From the IMG/VR virus record IMGVR_UViG_3300048924_000605, positions 1-64,000 of that record: a stretch of DNA of 64,000 bases; one strand, given 5' to 3'. Made by a program: the position numbers and the translations under genes. Of this stretch, positions 47,998 through 56,238 are shown one piece after another (position 1 is the first letter of the stretch; the number at the start of each line of letters is the position of its first letter). The stretch comes from a virus. The notes under the pieces are model-generated. The model had not been told where the DNA came from. It saw only the letters and a program-made list of their open reading frames with translations, and did not search any database.

Positions 47998-48579
47998 ATG
48001 AGCAACATCGAACTCACCACCAACCAGCGCGCCGTTTTGGAACTGGCCGTGGCCACCGAAGGCCGCATCGAAGCCTACCCCGCCGGCCTGCTGGGCGGCG
48101 CGCGCACCAGCGTCGTGCGCGGCCTGCTGCGCAATGAACTGGTCGAGCCGCACGACGCCGGCTACCGCCTGACGGCGGACGGCTACGCGGCCATCGGGGT
48201 CGAGGCGCCGCCCAGCAACACCGGCGCCGGCGGCAGCGACAGCAAGGCGCCGAACACCGCCGCCCCCGGGAACGAGACCGCGACCACCGCGCTGGTCGCG
48301 CCGAGCAAGCCCAATCGCGCCGCGCGCGGCGACACCAAGCTGGCCACGGTGGTCAGCCTGCTGATGCGCCCCGAGGGCGCCACCATCGCGCAGATCATGG
48401 CCGCGACCGAATGGCAGCAGCACTCGGTGCGCGGGTTCCTGGCCGGCGCGGTCAAGAAAAAGGGCTACACGACCACGAACAGCAAGGAAGGCGACGGAGA
48501 GCGCGTGTACCGCATCGCGACCGATAACGCGAAAGCCGATGCCGCAAGCGCGAATCCGCAGGCCGATGAGGAGGAGTGA
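47998..48579 (+). CDS. Cassette gene E3: DUF3489-domain protein
   Basis: A 193-residue protein starting MSNIELTTNQRAVLELAVAT (AGGAG upstream). The N-terminal part looks like a winged-helix (LGGARTSVVRGLLRNELVEP), followed by a low-complexity linker and a C-terminal DUF3489 domain (TKLATVVSLLMRPEGATIAQ, TEWQQHSVRGFLAGAVKKK). Both halves suggest DNA binding. DUF3489 proteins are frequent in prophages and mobile elements. Confidence 0.75.
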   Translation: MSNIELTTNQRAVLELAVATEGRIEAYPAGLLGGARTSVVRGLLRNELVEPHDAGYRLTADGYAAIGVEAPPSNTGAGGSDSKAPNTAAPGNETATTALVAPSKPNRAARGDTKLATVVSLLMRPEGATIAQIMAATEWQQHSVRGFLAGAVKKKGYTTTNSKEGDGERVYRIATDNAKADAASANPQADEEE

Positions 48580-48587
48580 ATCCTAAT

Positions 48588-48613
48588 GCGAGCCGGGCAC
48601 CTGCCCGGCTCGC
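48588..48613 (+). terminator. Hairpin after the DUF3489 gene
   Basis: An 11-bp stem GCGAGCCGGGC / GCCCGGCTCGC with loop ACCT, without a clear U-run. It abuts the first CTGTC box of leader copy F, so terminator and next leader are packed together. Confidence 0.65.
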
Positions 48614-48696
48614 TGTCTCAGACCTGTCCAACGCAATCTGCAGGGCGAATTACACGGAAACATCGCTTGATGTTCCGCCGCGATGAAGCGTTCATG
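48613..48696 (+). promoter_or_regulatory. Leader element copy F
   Basis: CTGTCT and CTGTCC 11 bp apart (48613, 48624), a 34-bp gap, 27-nt stem-loop (48664-48690) with the variant inner pairs GAT/ATG (CGCTTGAT...ATGAAGCG), then TTCATG. Confidence 0.75.
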
Positions 48697-48720
48697 GCCT
48701 CCCAACCACGGAGAACAACC

Positions 48721-49002
48721 ATGCACGACGCAGCATTAGCCAACGACGCCCACGACCTAACGGCGCTACCGGAGCGCCTGATTCAACTGGTCGAAGACAC
48801 CTTGTCCAACGACGAAATCAGCACCGACGCCGAGCTTGTGCAGTACCTGGCCCACAACGGCCTTTCCCGCGAGAACGCCCTGCATGCCCTGCGCTATCGG
48901 GAGATTTACCTCTCGAATCTCTGGGTCGCAGGATGCACGCCGATTCGCGGCGGCCTGCGCATCCGCCTCAACGTAGCGACGGGCCGCTACGAACTCGCAT
49001 GA
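48721..49002 (+). CDS. Cassette gene F: small hypothetical protein
   Basis: A 93-residue acidic protein starting MHDAALANDAHDLTALPERL (CGGAGAAC upstream). It contains a helical region (DAELVQYLAHNGLSRENALH) and a basic C-terminal part (IRGGLRIRLNVATGRYELA). It is a single-gene unit with its own leader and hairpin. Function unknown. Confidence 0.6.
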   Translation: MHDAALANDAHDLTALPERLIQLVEDTLSNDEISTDAELVQYLAHNGLSRENALHALRYREIYLSNLWVAGCTPIRGGLRIRLNVATGRYELA

Positions 49003-49011
49003 TCAGGATGT

Positions 49012-49030
49012 CGCCGCGCGCTGCGCGGCG
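49012..49030 (+). terminator. Hairpin after cassette gene F
   Basis: An 8-bp GC-rich stem CGCCGCGC / GCGCGGCG with a 3-nt loop, nine bases after the stop. There is no strong U-run. Confidence 0.6.
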
Positions 49031-49036
49031 GTATTC

Positions 49037-49110
49037 CTGTCCGACCGCTTAGCGGACTTGGACAGCGGGTGTATGGCGTCTTGGCTTCCAGGCGAAAAGA
49101 AGCGTTCATG
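49037..49110 (+). promoter_or_regulatory. Leader element copy G (diverged)
   Basis: Only one CTGTCC box is in the expected place (49037), with an inverted partner GGACAG at 49060-49065 instead of the 11-bp direct repeat. The stem-loop region (49078-49104) has kept the inner CTT/AAG pairs but lost the outer two. TTCATG and the sequence CCTCCCCAAC-GGAG after it are kept. Confidence 0.6.
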
Positions 49111-49131
49111 ACCTCCCCAACGGAGACCACC

Positions 49132-49455
49132 ATGACGAGTCGAATTCTTCCGCCGTTCCAACTGCAAGTGCGCTTCAGCCGCAATCCTCGCAACGCCCGA
49201 GCGATGATGCGCGAGTTGACCGGCTATCACGTCGACCCCGAACTTGCCTGGGTCATCGAACAGAAGACGATGACGCAGTCCGAGTACCGCGCCTTTGAAC
49301 GAGATTTTACCCAGCCGCAACATTGGATCATGCCGCTCAACAGCCGGCCGACACACTGCATCAGGGTCGTCGCACCCAGAATGCCGACGCTCTACGTCCG
49401 AGCCGAAGGTGCGAACTACGCCCGTCTCGTTGGGCTGGCTGTCGAGGAGAGCTAA
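49132..49455 (+). CDS. Cassette gene G: small hypothetical protein
   Basis: A 107-residue basic protein starting MTSRILPPFQLQVRFSRNPR (CGGAG upstream). It contains AWVIEQKTMTQSEYRAFERD and a C-terminal part MPTLYVRAEGANYARLVG. No known family. A GC-rich palindromic stretch (49461-49487) after the stop may be its terminator. It is the last cassette before the convergent methyltransferase genes. Confidence 0.6.
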   Translation: MTSRILPPFQLQVRFSRNPRNARAMMRELTGYHVDPELAWVIEQKTMTQSEYRAFERDFTQPQHWIMPLNSRPTHCIRVVAPRMPTLYVRAEGANYARLVGLAVEES

Positions 49456-49486
49456 GTGCTGCCCCGGCGCGGCGCGCGGCGCCGCG

Positions 49487-50629
49487 TCAGGGTCGCAACG
49501 CCCTCAGAATTTCGGCGGCGACTTGCGGGACGATCGCATTGCCGGCGGCGCGCAATCGAGGTACTCGGGCGGGTAGCCCATGAGCCAGAAGACGAATTCC
49601 GGGGTCAGGGATCCGGCGGCCGGCGAGGGTTCGACCTGTCGTCCAAGCATCCCATTCACCGGTGCGCTGCCAAAGCTCGTCGCGTCCTTGTGATCTCGGG
49701 TCGTCGGCGTCGCCCACAGCGCCGGTGGCGCCAGCCCCAGCGGGTCGCCGTACAACGCCGTGTCGATGGCCTGCGCCATCGGGTGTTGCGTCAGCGCCAC
49801 CGTGTGCTCCTGCTCCGAACTCTGGTACGCCTGGGCCGGCAGCGGCGCCGTTGCTCCGCTGCCGAAGGACTGCCTGGGGCTGCCCTTCTCCCCGTCGCTC
49901 GCGCGCGGTGTACTCCAGACCGCCTTCACCACCCCCGGCAGACCATTGCGTCGCTCGGCCGCAAAGTCGCCCCGCTTCTCCGGATCGTTCGCCGTCGCGG
50001 TCGGCCAGACCGCCTTCGCCGCCACCTGAAGGCTGGTGATCGCTTTTCGGCGGCCGCCCGGCATCCGGCGCTTCATCGCCAGGTGCGCTGCCGGGGACTT
50101 GTTGTCGTCGTTCGCCACCGCGGTCGGCCAGACGCTGCCCGACGATCCAGACCCGATCTCGCCGGTGCGGGGCATTGACGGCGCAAGCTGGAACAACAAT
50201 CGCCCGGCTGGCGTAGCCTTCGCCCTCCAGGTCAGCAAGAACTCCGTCGAGCCCCAGCGCGATGAGCCCAGCAACGTTTTCGCCCAGGAATAGAGCGGGT
50301 CGCGCTTGTGCAATAAGGCGATGCAGTTCTGGCCAGAGGTGGCGGTCGTCGGCTTGCGCGCGCTGGTTGCCGGCGACGCTGAACGGCTGGCAGGGGAAGC
50401 CACCGGTCCAGAGCGGCGCGTCATCCGGCCAGGCCGCGAGTCGGGCGGCGTAGGCGAACCCGCCGATACCGGCAAAGAAGTGGCATTGGGCGTAGCCGCG
50501 GAGATCGTCTGCTGAGACAGATCGGATATCGCGGTCATCGACATCGCCGGTCGGGATAATGCCCGCCGCCATCAAGTTCTTCAGCCACTGGCACAGATAC
50601 AGGTCGTTCTCGTTGTAATAGACCGACAC
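49487..50629 (-). CDS. DNA cytosine-C5 methyltransferase
   Basis: A 380-residue enzyme starting with GTG (VSVYYNENDLYLCQWLKNLM) that overlaps the upstream methyltransferase stop (TAGTG). Motifs are in order: I CHFFAGIGGFAYAARLA, IV GGFPCQPFSVAGNQ with the catalytic cysteine, VI LFLGENVAGL, VIII APHRRDRVWIVGQ, and X RAAGNAIVPQVAAEI. Between VIII and X is a repetitive Gly/Arg/Asp-rich target-recognition region. A second same-strand frame over 49504-50544 reads recognisable WPTA-type repeats through the same DNA. It probably protects phage DNA from host restriction. Confidence 0.88.
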   Translation of the reverse strand: MSVYYNENDLYLCQWLKNLMAAGIIPTGDVDDRDIRSVSADDLRGYAQCHFFAGIGGFAYAARLAAWPDDAPLWTGGFPCQPFSVAGNQRAQADDRHLWPELHRLIAQARPALFLGENVAGLIALGLDGVLADLEGEGYASRAIVVPACAVNAPHRRDRVWIVGQRLADRGGERRQQVPGSAPGDEAPDAGRPPKSDHQPSGGGEGGLADRDGERSGEAGRLCGRATQWSAGGGEGGLEYTARERRGEGQPQAVLRQRSNGAAAGPGVPEFGAGAHGGADATPDGAGHRHGVVRRPAGAGATGAVGDADDPRSQGRDELWQRTGEWDAWTTGRTLAGRRIPDPGIRLLAHGLPARVPRLRAAGNAIVPQVAAEILRALRP

Positions 50630-51870
50630 TAGGCAACGTCCTCGACCTCCGCACCCGCCGCGATGAACGCGACGCCGTCCGAAGCGCGAATCGCCTGCAG
50701 ACCGGTGTAGTCCTGCCAACGGCGAACGATCACGTCGACGTATTTGGGATCCAGTTCGATCAGCCGCGCGCGGCGGCTGGTTTTCTCGCAGGCGATCATG
50801 GTCGTACCCGACCCACCGAACGGGTCCAGCACCAGATCGCGGGTCTTGCTGCTGTTGCGGATGGCGCGCTCGACCAGTGCCACCGGCTTCATCGTCGGAT
50901 GCAGCTCGTTGCGCGCGGCTCGGTCGATGAACCAGACGTCGCCCTGGTCGCGCGCGCCGCACCAGAATCGGTCGTTACCGTCGCGCCAACCGTAGAGGAT
51001 TGGCTCGTACTGCCGCTGATAGTCGGCGTGGCCCAGCGTGAACTTGTTCTTCGCCCAAATGATGAAGGTCGACCAGCGACCGCCCGCAGCGCGGAACGCG
51101 GTCTGCAACCGGTCGAGCTCGGACGACGACATGGCAATGTAGATCGCGCCCTTCGTCACCCGCAGCATCTCGGTGCAGGTCGCTTGCAAGAAGGTGCCGA
51201 AGTCGTCGCCCAGGTTGTCGTTGAGGATCGGGCGGTGTTTACCGCGTAGCTTGTCCTTCGGGTTGTTGGCGTAGTCGACGTTATAGGGCGGATCGGTGAA
51301 CGTCATGTCGATCAACTCGTCCCCGAGCAGCGCGGCGTAGTCCTCGGCGCACGTGGCGTCGCCGCACAACACTCGATGCTCTCCGCAGGTCCAGACATCG
51401 CCTGGGCGCGAGATCGGATGTTCTTCCGGCTCGGGTGCCGCGTCCTCCTCCGTCTGACCTTCGCCCGATACCGCAGCCAGCATGTCCTCGATCTCGTCGT
51501 CATCGAAGCCGGTCAACGCCAGATCGAATTCGAGCGCGTCCAGGTCGGCCAGCTCCAGTTGCAGCAATTCCTCGTCCCAGTTCGCCCAGGTGGCGGAACG
51601 GTTCGCCAGCAGCCGGAAGGCTTTGACCTGGGCCTCGGTCAGTTCGTCCGCCAGGACGACCGGCACCGACTCCAAGCCCAGCTTGCGCGCAGCCTTGAGG
51701 CGGAGATGGCCGTCGACCAGTTCGCCGTTGCTACGCACCACGCACGGAATGCGAAATCCGAACTCGCGGATCACCGCGGCCATCTGGTCTACGGCGTGGT
51801 CGTTCTCGCGCGGATTGCGCGCATAAGCGATCAGCCGGTCGACCGGCCAGTGCTCCAGTTGCAGGTTCAT
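50629..51870 (-). CDS. ParB-domain adenine-N6 methyltransferase
   Basis: A 413-residue fusion. Residues about 1-100 form a ParB/Srx-type domain (PVDRLIAYARNPRENDHAVD, VVRSNGELVDGHLRLKAARK). The methyltransferase follows with DPPYNVDYAN first and LVLDPFGGSGTTMIACE later, the beta-class order. The start MNLQLEHWPVDRLIAYARNP is fixed by the ParB domain. It overlaps the HNH gene (ATGA) upstream and the C5 methyltransferase downstream. Such enzymes are common in siphophage prophages. Confidence 0.9.
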   Translation of the reverse strand: MNLQLEHWPVDRLIAYARNPRENDHAVDQMAAVIREFGFRIPCVVRSNGELVDGHLRLKAARKLGLESVPVVLADELTEAQVKAFRLLANRSATWANWDEELLQLELADLDALEFDLALTGFDDDEIEDMLAAVSGEGQTEEDAAPEPEEHPISRPGDVWTCGEHRVLCGDATCAEDYAALLGDELIDMTFTDPPYNVDYANNPKDKLRGKHRPILNDNLGDDFGTFLQATCTEMLRVTKGAIYIAMSSSELDRLQTAFRAAGGRWSTFIIWAKNKFTLGHADYQRQYEPILYGWRDGNDRFWCGARDQGDVWFIDRAARNELHPTMKPVALVERAIRNSSKTRDLVLDPFGGSGTTMIACEKTSRRARLIELDPKYVDVIVRRWQDYTGLQAIRASDGVAFIAAGAEVEDVA

Positions 51871-52463
51871 TTCGCTCGCAGTGGGCGGCGCGCGCGGCCG
51901 AGCGCACCGGGCACATGCGGCCAAGTGTCGCCGACCACGGCGGAGTAGATGGTCATCATGGGCAGCCGGTAGGTCTGCGCCAGTTCGTTGTAGCGGCGAC
52001 CCGCGCGCCGGTGATCGCGCAACTCGGTCACCAGGGATTCGGTGAGGTTGGCCGACGGATGTCGCTCGCCGCGGTTGTCCGGCGACGTACCGTGCAGTAC
52101 CCGGTCGGCGCAATTCTCCTTCGGCGTGGCCCAGCGCAGGTTCGCGACCCAGTTGTGGCTGCGAACCCCATCGTTGTGGGCGACTTGGTGCCGCGGCGTC
52201 GGCGGCGGCCCCAGGAAAGTCAACGCCACTAGGCGATGAACATTGAAGTAGCCGTACCGGCCGTCCCGACTCAGCGCAACCTGCAGATAGCCACCGGTGT
52301 CCGGTTTCGGCTTGAGCAGCTTCCCGGCCGGATGCTGTCGGTATGCGATCGACCGCCGGATCTTGCCGCGGTCGGAAACCTCGTAGCTCGGATAGTCCGA
52401 GATCTGCCGCCAGCGCTCCGCGCCACCGTCGATTAGCGATGGTGGACGCGCGTTGGGAATCAT
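51867..52463 (-). CDS. HNH endonuclease with NUMOD4 domain
   Basis: A 198-residue homing-type nuclease: WRQISDYPSYEVSDRGKIRR is NUMOD4, FNVHRLVALTFLGPPP and QVAHNDGVRSHNWVANLRWA the HNH core (HND...N..NLRW), and NLTESLVTELRDHRRAGRRY a C-terminal DNA-binding repeat. It lies first in the methyltransferase operon. It may be a free-standing homing endonuclease or part of packaging. Confidence 0.88.
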   Translation of the reverse strand: MIPNARPPSLIDGGAERWRQISDYPSYEVSDRGKIRRSIAYRQHPAGKLLKPKPDTGGYLQVALSRDGRYGYFNVHRLVALTFLGPPPTPRHQVAHNDGVRSHNWVANLRWATPKENCADRVLHGTSPDNRGERHPSANLTESLVTELRDHRRAGRRYNELAQTYRLPMMTIYSAVVGDTWPHVPGALGRARRPLRAK

Positions 52464-52846
52464 GATCTGCGCCGTGCTAGGCGCCTCGGAGTTGACTTAT
52501 CGGGACGGCGCGAACGCGATCCGCAAACCTCATGAAAGGGTTGACGCTAGCGCGATTTTGCGGCTTGGCCCCCCGCATGCCCTGATGGCGAGGAAGGACC
52601 CGGTCAATTCTTAGCCACCCCTCGCCGCCCGCCGCGCGTCCGCGTCGCGGCCAAGGGCGATAGGGGCTCACCGGCGCCTTCGACGCGCCGCGCCGTGTGC
52701 GCCTATGTGCGCGCCACGTCAGGTCGGCGTGATGCGACGCCACTCCCGGCCGTGCCGCCTATCGCGATCTGACGACGCTGGGGTATTACCCCCTAGTCAA
52801 ATTGCCTACGACGCGCTTTGATGCTCGCGAGGCGAGGAGAAGCGCT
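52464..52846. other. Intergenic region without a supported gene
   Basis: This is the divergent gap between the leftward HNH operon and two small rightward genes. Frames on both strands are Arg/Pro-rich and lack ribosome sites. It should contain promoters for both directions, but none stood out. Confidence 0.45.
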
Positions 52847-53095
52847 ATGCTCCGATACCAGATCGTCCTCCGTCGCCGGCTCGGCTCGCTGCTGGATCTG
52901 CTTCCGCTGCGCGTCGTAGCCTTGGCCTACGTCCAGTCCCTCGAAGGGCTGCGTGATGTCCGGCTCGAATACGCCTCGGGCAAACAGGCCGTGCTGAGCT
53001 TCGCTTGGCCGGGCGAAGGGACACCAGTCATACCGGAGGTGTATCTTGATCGGTACGGACTGGAGCGCACAGAGCTTGCCGAGACCGTGACCTAG
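52847..53095 (+). CDS. Small hypothetical protein, paralogue 1
   Basis: An 82-residue protein starting MLRYQIVLRRRLGSLLDLLP (GAGGAG eight bases upstream). The C-terminal part (VLSFAWPGEGTPVIPEVYLD, RYGLER) is clearly related to the next gene (LVLTFEWDGQGTPDVPADYL, HRFGLE). Function unknown. Confidence 0.6.
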   Translation: MLRYQIVLRRRLGSLLDLLPLRVVALAYVQSLEGLRDVRLEYASGKQAVLSFAWPGEGTPVIPEVYLDRYGLERTELAETVT

Positions 53096-53137
53096 TTCGC
53101 TCAGCTTCCACGTGAGTCCCTATGGGGAGGGGCCATC

Positions 53138-53410
53138 ATGCAGGCGTCGATCAGAATCCGCAGAGCGTGGAATGTCCAGCTCGTGGCCTTGCCGATCGAG
53201 GAGCTAGCCGTCATTGCCCTTCAGGCGGTGCCGGGTATCCGATCGCCTGTGGTCGAACGTGAGGATATGCATGGCTTGGTGCTTACATTCGAGTGGGATG
53301 GCCAAGGGACGCCAGACGTTCCAGCCGACTACTTGCACCGCTTCGGCCTGGAAATCGCACCCGAATTGGGCACGCCTTCCGACCAGGAAAAAGGCGGCGG
53401 TCCAATTTGA
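53138..53410 (+). CDS. Small hypothetical protein, paralogue 2
   Basis: A 90-residue protein starting MQASIRIRRAWNVQLVALPI (GGGAGGGG upstream). It shares the FxWxGxGTPxxPxxYLxRxGLE pattern with the preceding gene, so the two arose by tandem duplication. They lie 42 bases apart on the strand opposite the phage core genes, just before kup. Confidence 0.6.
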   Translation: MQASIRIRRAWNVQLVALPIEELAVIALQAVPGIRSPVVEREDMHGLVLTFEWDGQGTPDVPADYLHRFGLEIAPELGTPSDQEKGGGPI

Positions 53411-53846
53411 ACCGCCGCCCATCCCGCTGCGCCTACACCACCACGTGTCGGACATACCTGCGTCAGCATGGGATCTAGGCTAGGGCAAATCCGGGGCTTT
53501 TGGGACACCCCATAACGACCGCGATCATGATCCTGGATAACCGTGGATATCGGAGGATCCATTCAGTGCAATCGCCGACCCTCACAGCGCTTCAGCGACT
53601 CCGAACCGGCTAAGGAGGCTCATGCGGTCCTGGAGGTTTGCCTTCGAATAGGCACTATGGCATCACGTAGCGGATGCCGGGGGAGTCGGCTTTGCTTACC
53701 GTCGGCCAATAATCTGCGCAAGATGTCGTGGATTTTGACTAGAACATAGGACTTGAGACGGCAACACGCCGCGGAAGGCGCTAGAGTGCGCGCTTCGTAG
53801 CCGGTGCTCCGGGTAGTGCCGGCCCTCAATCTGTTCAGGAACTGTC
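53411..53846. other. Leader region of kup
   Basis: No gene is supported here. There are several possible -35-like TTGAC and TTGAG words but no convincing promoter, and I see no known riboswitch pattern. A site AGGAAC lies six bases before the kup ATG. Confidence 0.4.
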
Positions 53847-55763
53847 ATGTCCGCCAACAGCCCGTCTCCCGCCCATGCCGACGGTTCGGCCGGCCATGCC
53901 AAGACCGGTCTCGCCGGATTGGTGGTCGGCGCCATCGGGGTGGTGTTCGGCGATATCGGCACCAGTCCGCTATACACGCTGAAGGAAGCCTTCTCGCCGC
54001 ACTATGGTCTGACTCCCGATCAGCACACCGTGCTCGGCATCCTGTCGCTGGTGTTCTGGTCGCTGATGATCGTGGTGACCTTGAAGTACGTCGCGGTGAT
54101 CATGCGCGCCGACAACGACGGCGAGGGCGGCATCATGGCACTCACTGCGCTGACCCAGCGCACGGTCAAGCACAACCCGCGCGCGGTCTACGTCATCGGC
54201 GTCCTCGGCATCTTCGGCGCCTCACTGTTCTTCGGTGACGGCGTAATCACGCCGGCGATCTCGGTGCTATCGGCCGTAGAGGGACTGGAAGTGGCGGCAC
54301 CGCACCTTGACCGTTTCGTCGTGCCGATCACCGTGGCGGTGCTCGTCGTGCTGTTCCTGGCACAGCGCTTCGGTACCGAGGTAGTGGGCAAGGCGTTCGG
54401 TCCGGTGATGATCCTTTGGTTCGTTTCGCTCGGCGCGATCGGCATCTACAACATCGTCGATGCGCCGCAGGTGATCCGTGCGCTCAATCCGATTTGGGGC
54501 CTGCGCTTCTTCATGGAGCACAACTGGCATGCGGTGTTCGTGCTCGGTGCGGTAGTGCTGGCGGTGACCGGCGGCGAGGCGCTGTACGCCGATATGGGCC
54601 ACTTCGGCAAGTGGCCGATCCGTCTGGCCTGGACCTACGTCGCCCTGCCGGCGCTTACATTGAACTATCTCGGCCAAGGCGCGCTGATGCTAGGCAAGCC
54701 GTCCGCGGTCGGCAATCCGTTCTTCGAAGCGGTTCCGGCATGGGCGTTGCTGCCGATGGTCGGCCTAGCCACTGCGGCGACGGTGATCGCCTCGCAGGCA
54801 GTGATCACAGGCGCGTTCTCGGTCGCGCGCCAGGCCATGCAACTCGGCTACATCCCGCGTATGGCGATCAAGCACACCTCGCGCGAGACCATCGGCCAGA
54901 TCTACATTCCGGCGGTGAACTGGATGCTACTGGTGCTGGTGGTTGTCTCGGTGGTCGGCTTCGGCAGTTCGACCGCGCTGGCCACCGCCTACGGCGTTTC
55001 AGTGACCGGCACCATGCTCATCACGAGCGTACTAATGATCATCTATCTTCGCGGCAACTCTCGTATTCCTGCGCCTCTGTTCTGGTTGTTGGCGGCGATC
55101 TTCGTGCTGGTTGATCTGGCATTCTTCTACGCCAATATCATTAAGTTCATGGATGGGGCCTGGTTCCCCCTACTGCTGGGCGTGGTTCTGTTCACCATGA
55201 TGCGCACCTGGCGCCGCGGCCGCGAACTTCTGCACGAGGAAGTGCGCAAGGAAGGCATCTCGCTCGATAGCTTCCTGCCCGGCCTACTGCTGGCGCCGCC
55301 GGTGCGAGTGTCGGGCACGGCAATCTTCATGACCGCCGACAAGGGCGTGGTGCCGCACGCGCTGTTGCACAACCTCAAGCACAACAAGGTGCTGCACGAG
55401 CGCAACGTGTTCCTCACCGTCGAAACGCTTGGAATGCCGCACGCACCTAAGGAGAAGCGGCTCAAGATCGAAGCCATCGGCAACGATTTCTACCGCATTC
55501 TGATCCGCTTCGGCTTTATGGAAGTGCCCGACGTGCCGCTGGCGTTGATGCGCTCGTGCGACGCCGGCGGCGCCTACTTCGATCCAATGACGACGACGTA
55601 CTTCGCCAGCCGCGAGACCGTGGTCGCCAGACGCCACCGTGGCATGCCGATCTGGCGCGACCGCCTGTTCGCCTTCATGCACCGCAACGCGGCGCCAGCG
55701 ACCGGGTTCTTCCGCATTCCGGGCAACCGTTTGGTCGAACTGGGTTCGCCGGTCGAGATTTGA
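53847..55763 (+). CDS. kup: Kup-family potassium uptake transporter
   Basis: A full-length 638-residue K+ symporter of the KUP/HAK/KT family in the inner membrane. The family signature [19 protein letters not shown] (about 32-50) carries the transport-critical aspartate. [48 protein letters not shown] and [14 protein letters not shown] are all present, followed by about twelve membrane helices and a cytoplasmic C-terminal domain ([19 protein letters not shown]). Nothing is truncated. It is flanked on both sides by prophage genes read on the opposite strand, which is an unusual location. Confidence 0.95.
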   Translation: MSANSPSPAHADGSAGHAKTGLAGLVVGAIGVVFGDIGTSPLYTLKEAFSPHYGLTPDQHTVLGILSLVFWSLMIVVTLKYVAVIMRADNDGEGGIMALTALTQRTVKHNPRAVYVIGVLGIFGASLFFGDGVITPAISVLSAVEGLEVAAPHLDRFVVPITVAVLVVLFLAQRFGTEVVGKAFGPVMILWFVSLGAIGIYNIVDAPQVIRALNPIWGLRFFMEHNWHAVFVLGAVVLAVTGGEALYADMGHFGKWPIRLAWTYVALPALTLNYLGQGALMLGKPSAVGNPFFEAVPAWALLPMVGLATAATVIASQAVITGAFSVARQAMQLGYIPRMAIKHTSRETIGQIYIPAVNWMLLVLVVVSVVGFGSSTALATAYGVSVTGTMLITSVLMIIYLRGNSRIPAPLFWLLAAIFVLVDLAFFYANIIKFMDGAWFPLLLGVVLFTMMRTWRRGRELLHEEVRKEGISLDSFLPGLLLAPPVRVSGTAIFMTADKGVVPHALLHNLKHNKVLHERNVFLTVETLGMPHAPKEKRLKIEAIGNDFYRILIRFGFMEVPDVPLALMRSCDAGGAYFDPMTTTYFASRETVVARRHRGMPIWRDRLFAFMHRNAAPATGFFRIPGNRLVELGSPVEI

Positions 55764-55827
55764 GACGACAACAATGACATGTCGCCGATCCGCATCAATG
55801 AGGCCTTTGGCCCACCGCGAGATCGCG

Positions 55828-56238
55828 TTAGATCGATGCCTGGACGGCCGTGATCCGGGGCAACTGATCGTTGAGGTGCACGACGACAATCGCTAGCGCG
55901 TGCTGGTACCGGCGCCAGGCCGTCTTCCGGATCAGCCCGGTGCGATTGCAGATCTCTCGCCACGGCACGTACTGCGCCCGCAGCCAGACCAGGCGGCGTT
56001 GATCTTCGTCCAACCACTTCAGCCAGCGCACCGTCTCGCCGAAGCGGTCGATCGCGCCGGGCGACGCCGTGAACCGCAAGACGATGCGCTCGTCGGCATA
56101 GCCCTCCCACGACTGCCGGTTGATGTCCGGCCAGAAGGCCGCGTAGCCCTGGACGCGGGCTGGGGGCAGCCGGCGCGCGGTAACCGCGGCTTCCTGGAAT
56201 CGGTCGGTGACACGCTGGATGTTCCAGTTCGCGCTCAT
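55828..56238 (-). CDS. DUF6362-type phage protein
   Basis: A 136-residue protein starting MSANWNIQRVTDRFQEAAVT. It contains RRLPPARVQGYAAFWPDINR, RWLKWLDEDQRRLVWLRAQY and REICNRTGLIRKTAWRRYQH, the last a helix-turn-helix-like region. This pattern matches small phage proteins near replication genes (DUF6362). Its ATG overlaps the stop of the RuvC-like gene. Confidence 0.65.
   Translation of the reverse strand: MSANWNIQRVTDRFQEAAVTARRLPPARVQGYAAFWPDINRQSWEGYADERIVLRFTASPGAIDRFGETVRWLKWLDEDQRRLVWLRAQYVPWREICNRTGLIRKTAWRRYQHALAIVVVHLNDQLPRITAVQASI

Noticed and set aside
45197-49490. Integron or CRISPR-like array
   Set aside because: The repeated elements lie upstream of genes in both orientations, with no attC-like sites, integrase, or regular spacers.
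52477-52743. 88-codon minus-strand frame
   Set aside because: No ribosome site and Arg-rich composition; treated as intergenic.
53411-53846. Possible c-di-AMP or other riboswitch before kup
   Set aside because: I could not find the conserved core of the ydaO-type or any other known riboswitch in this leader.
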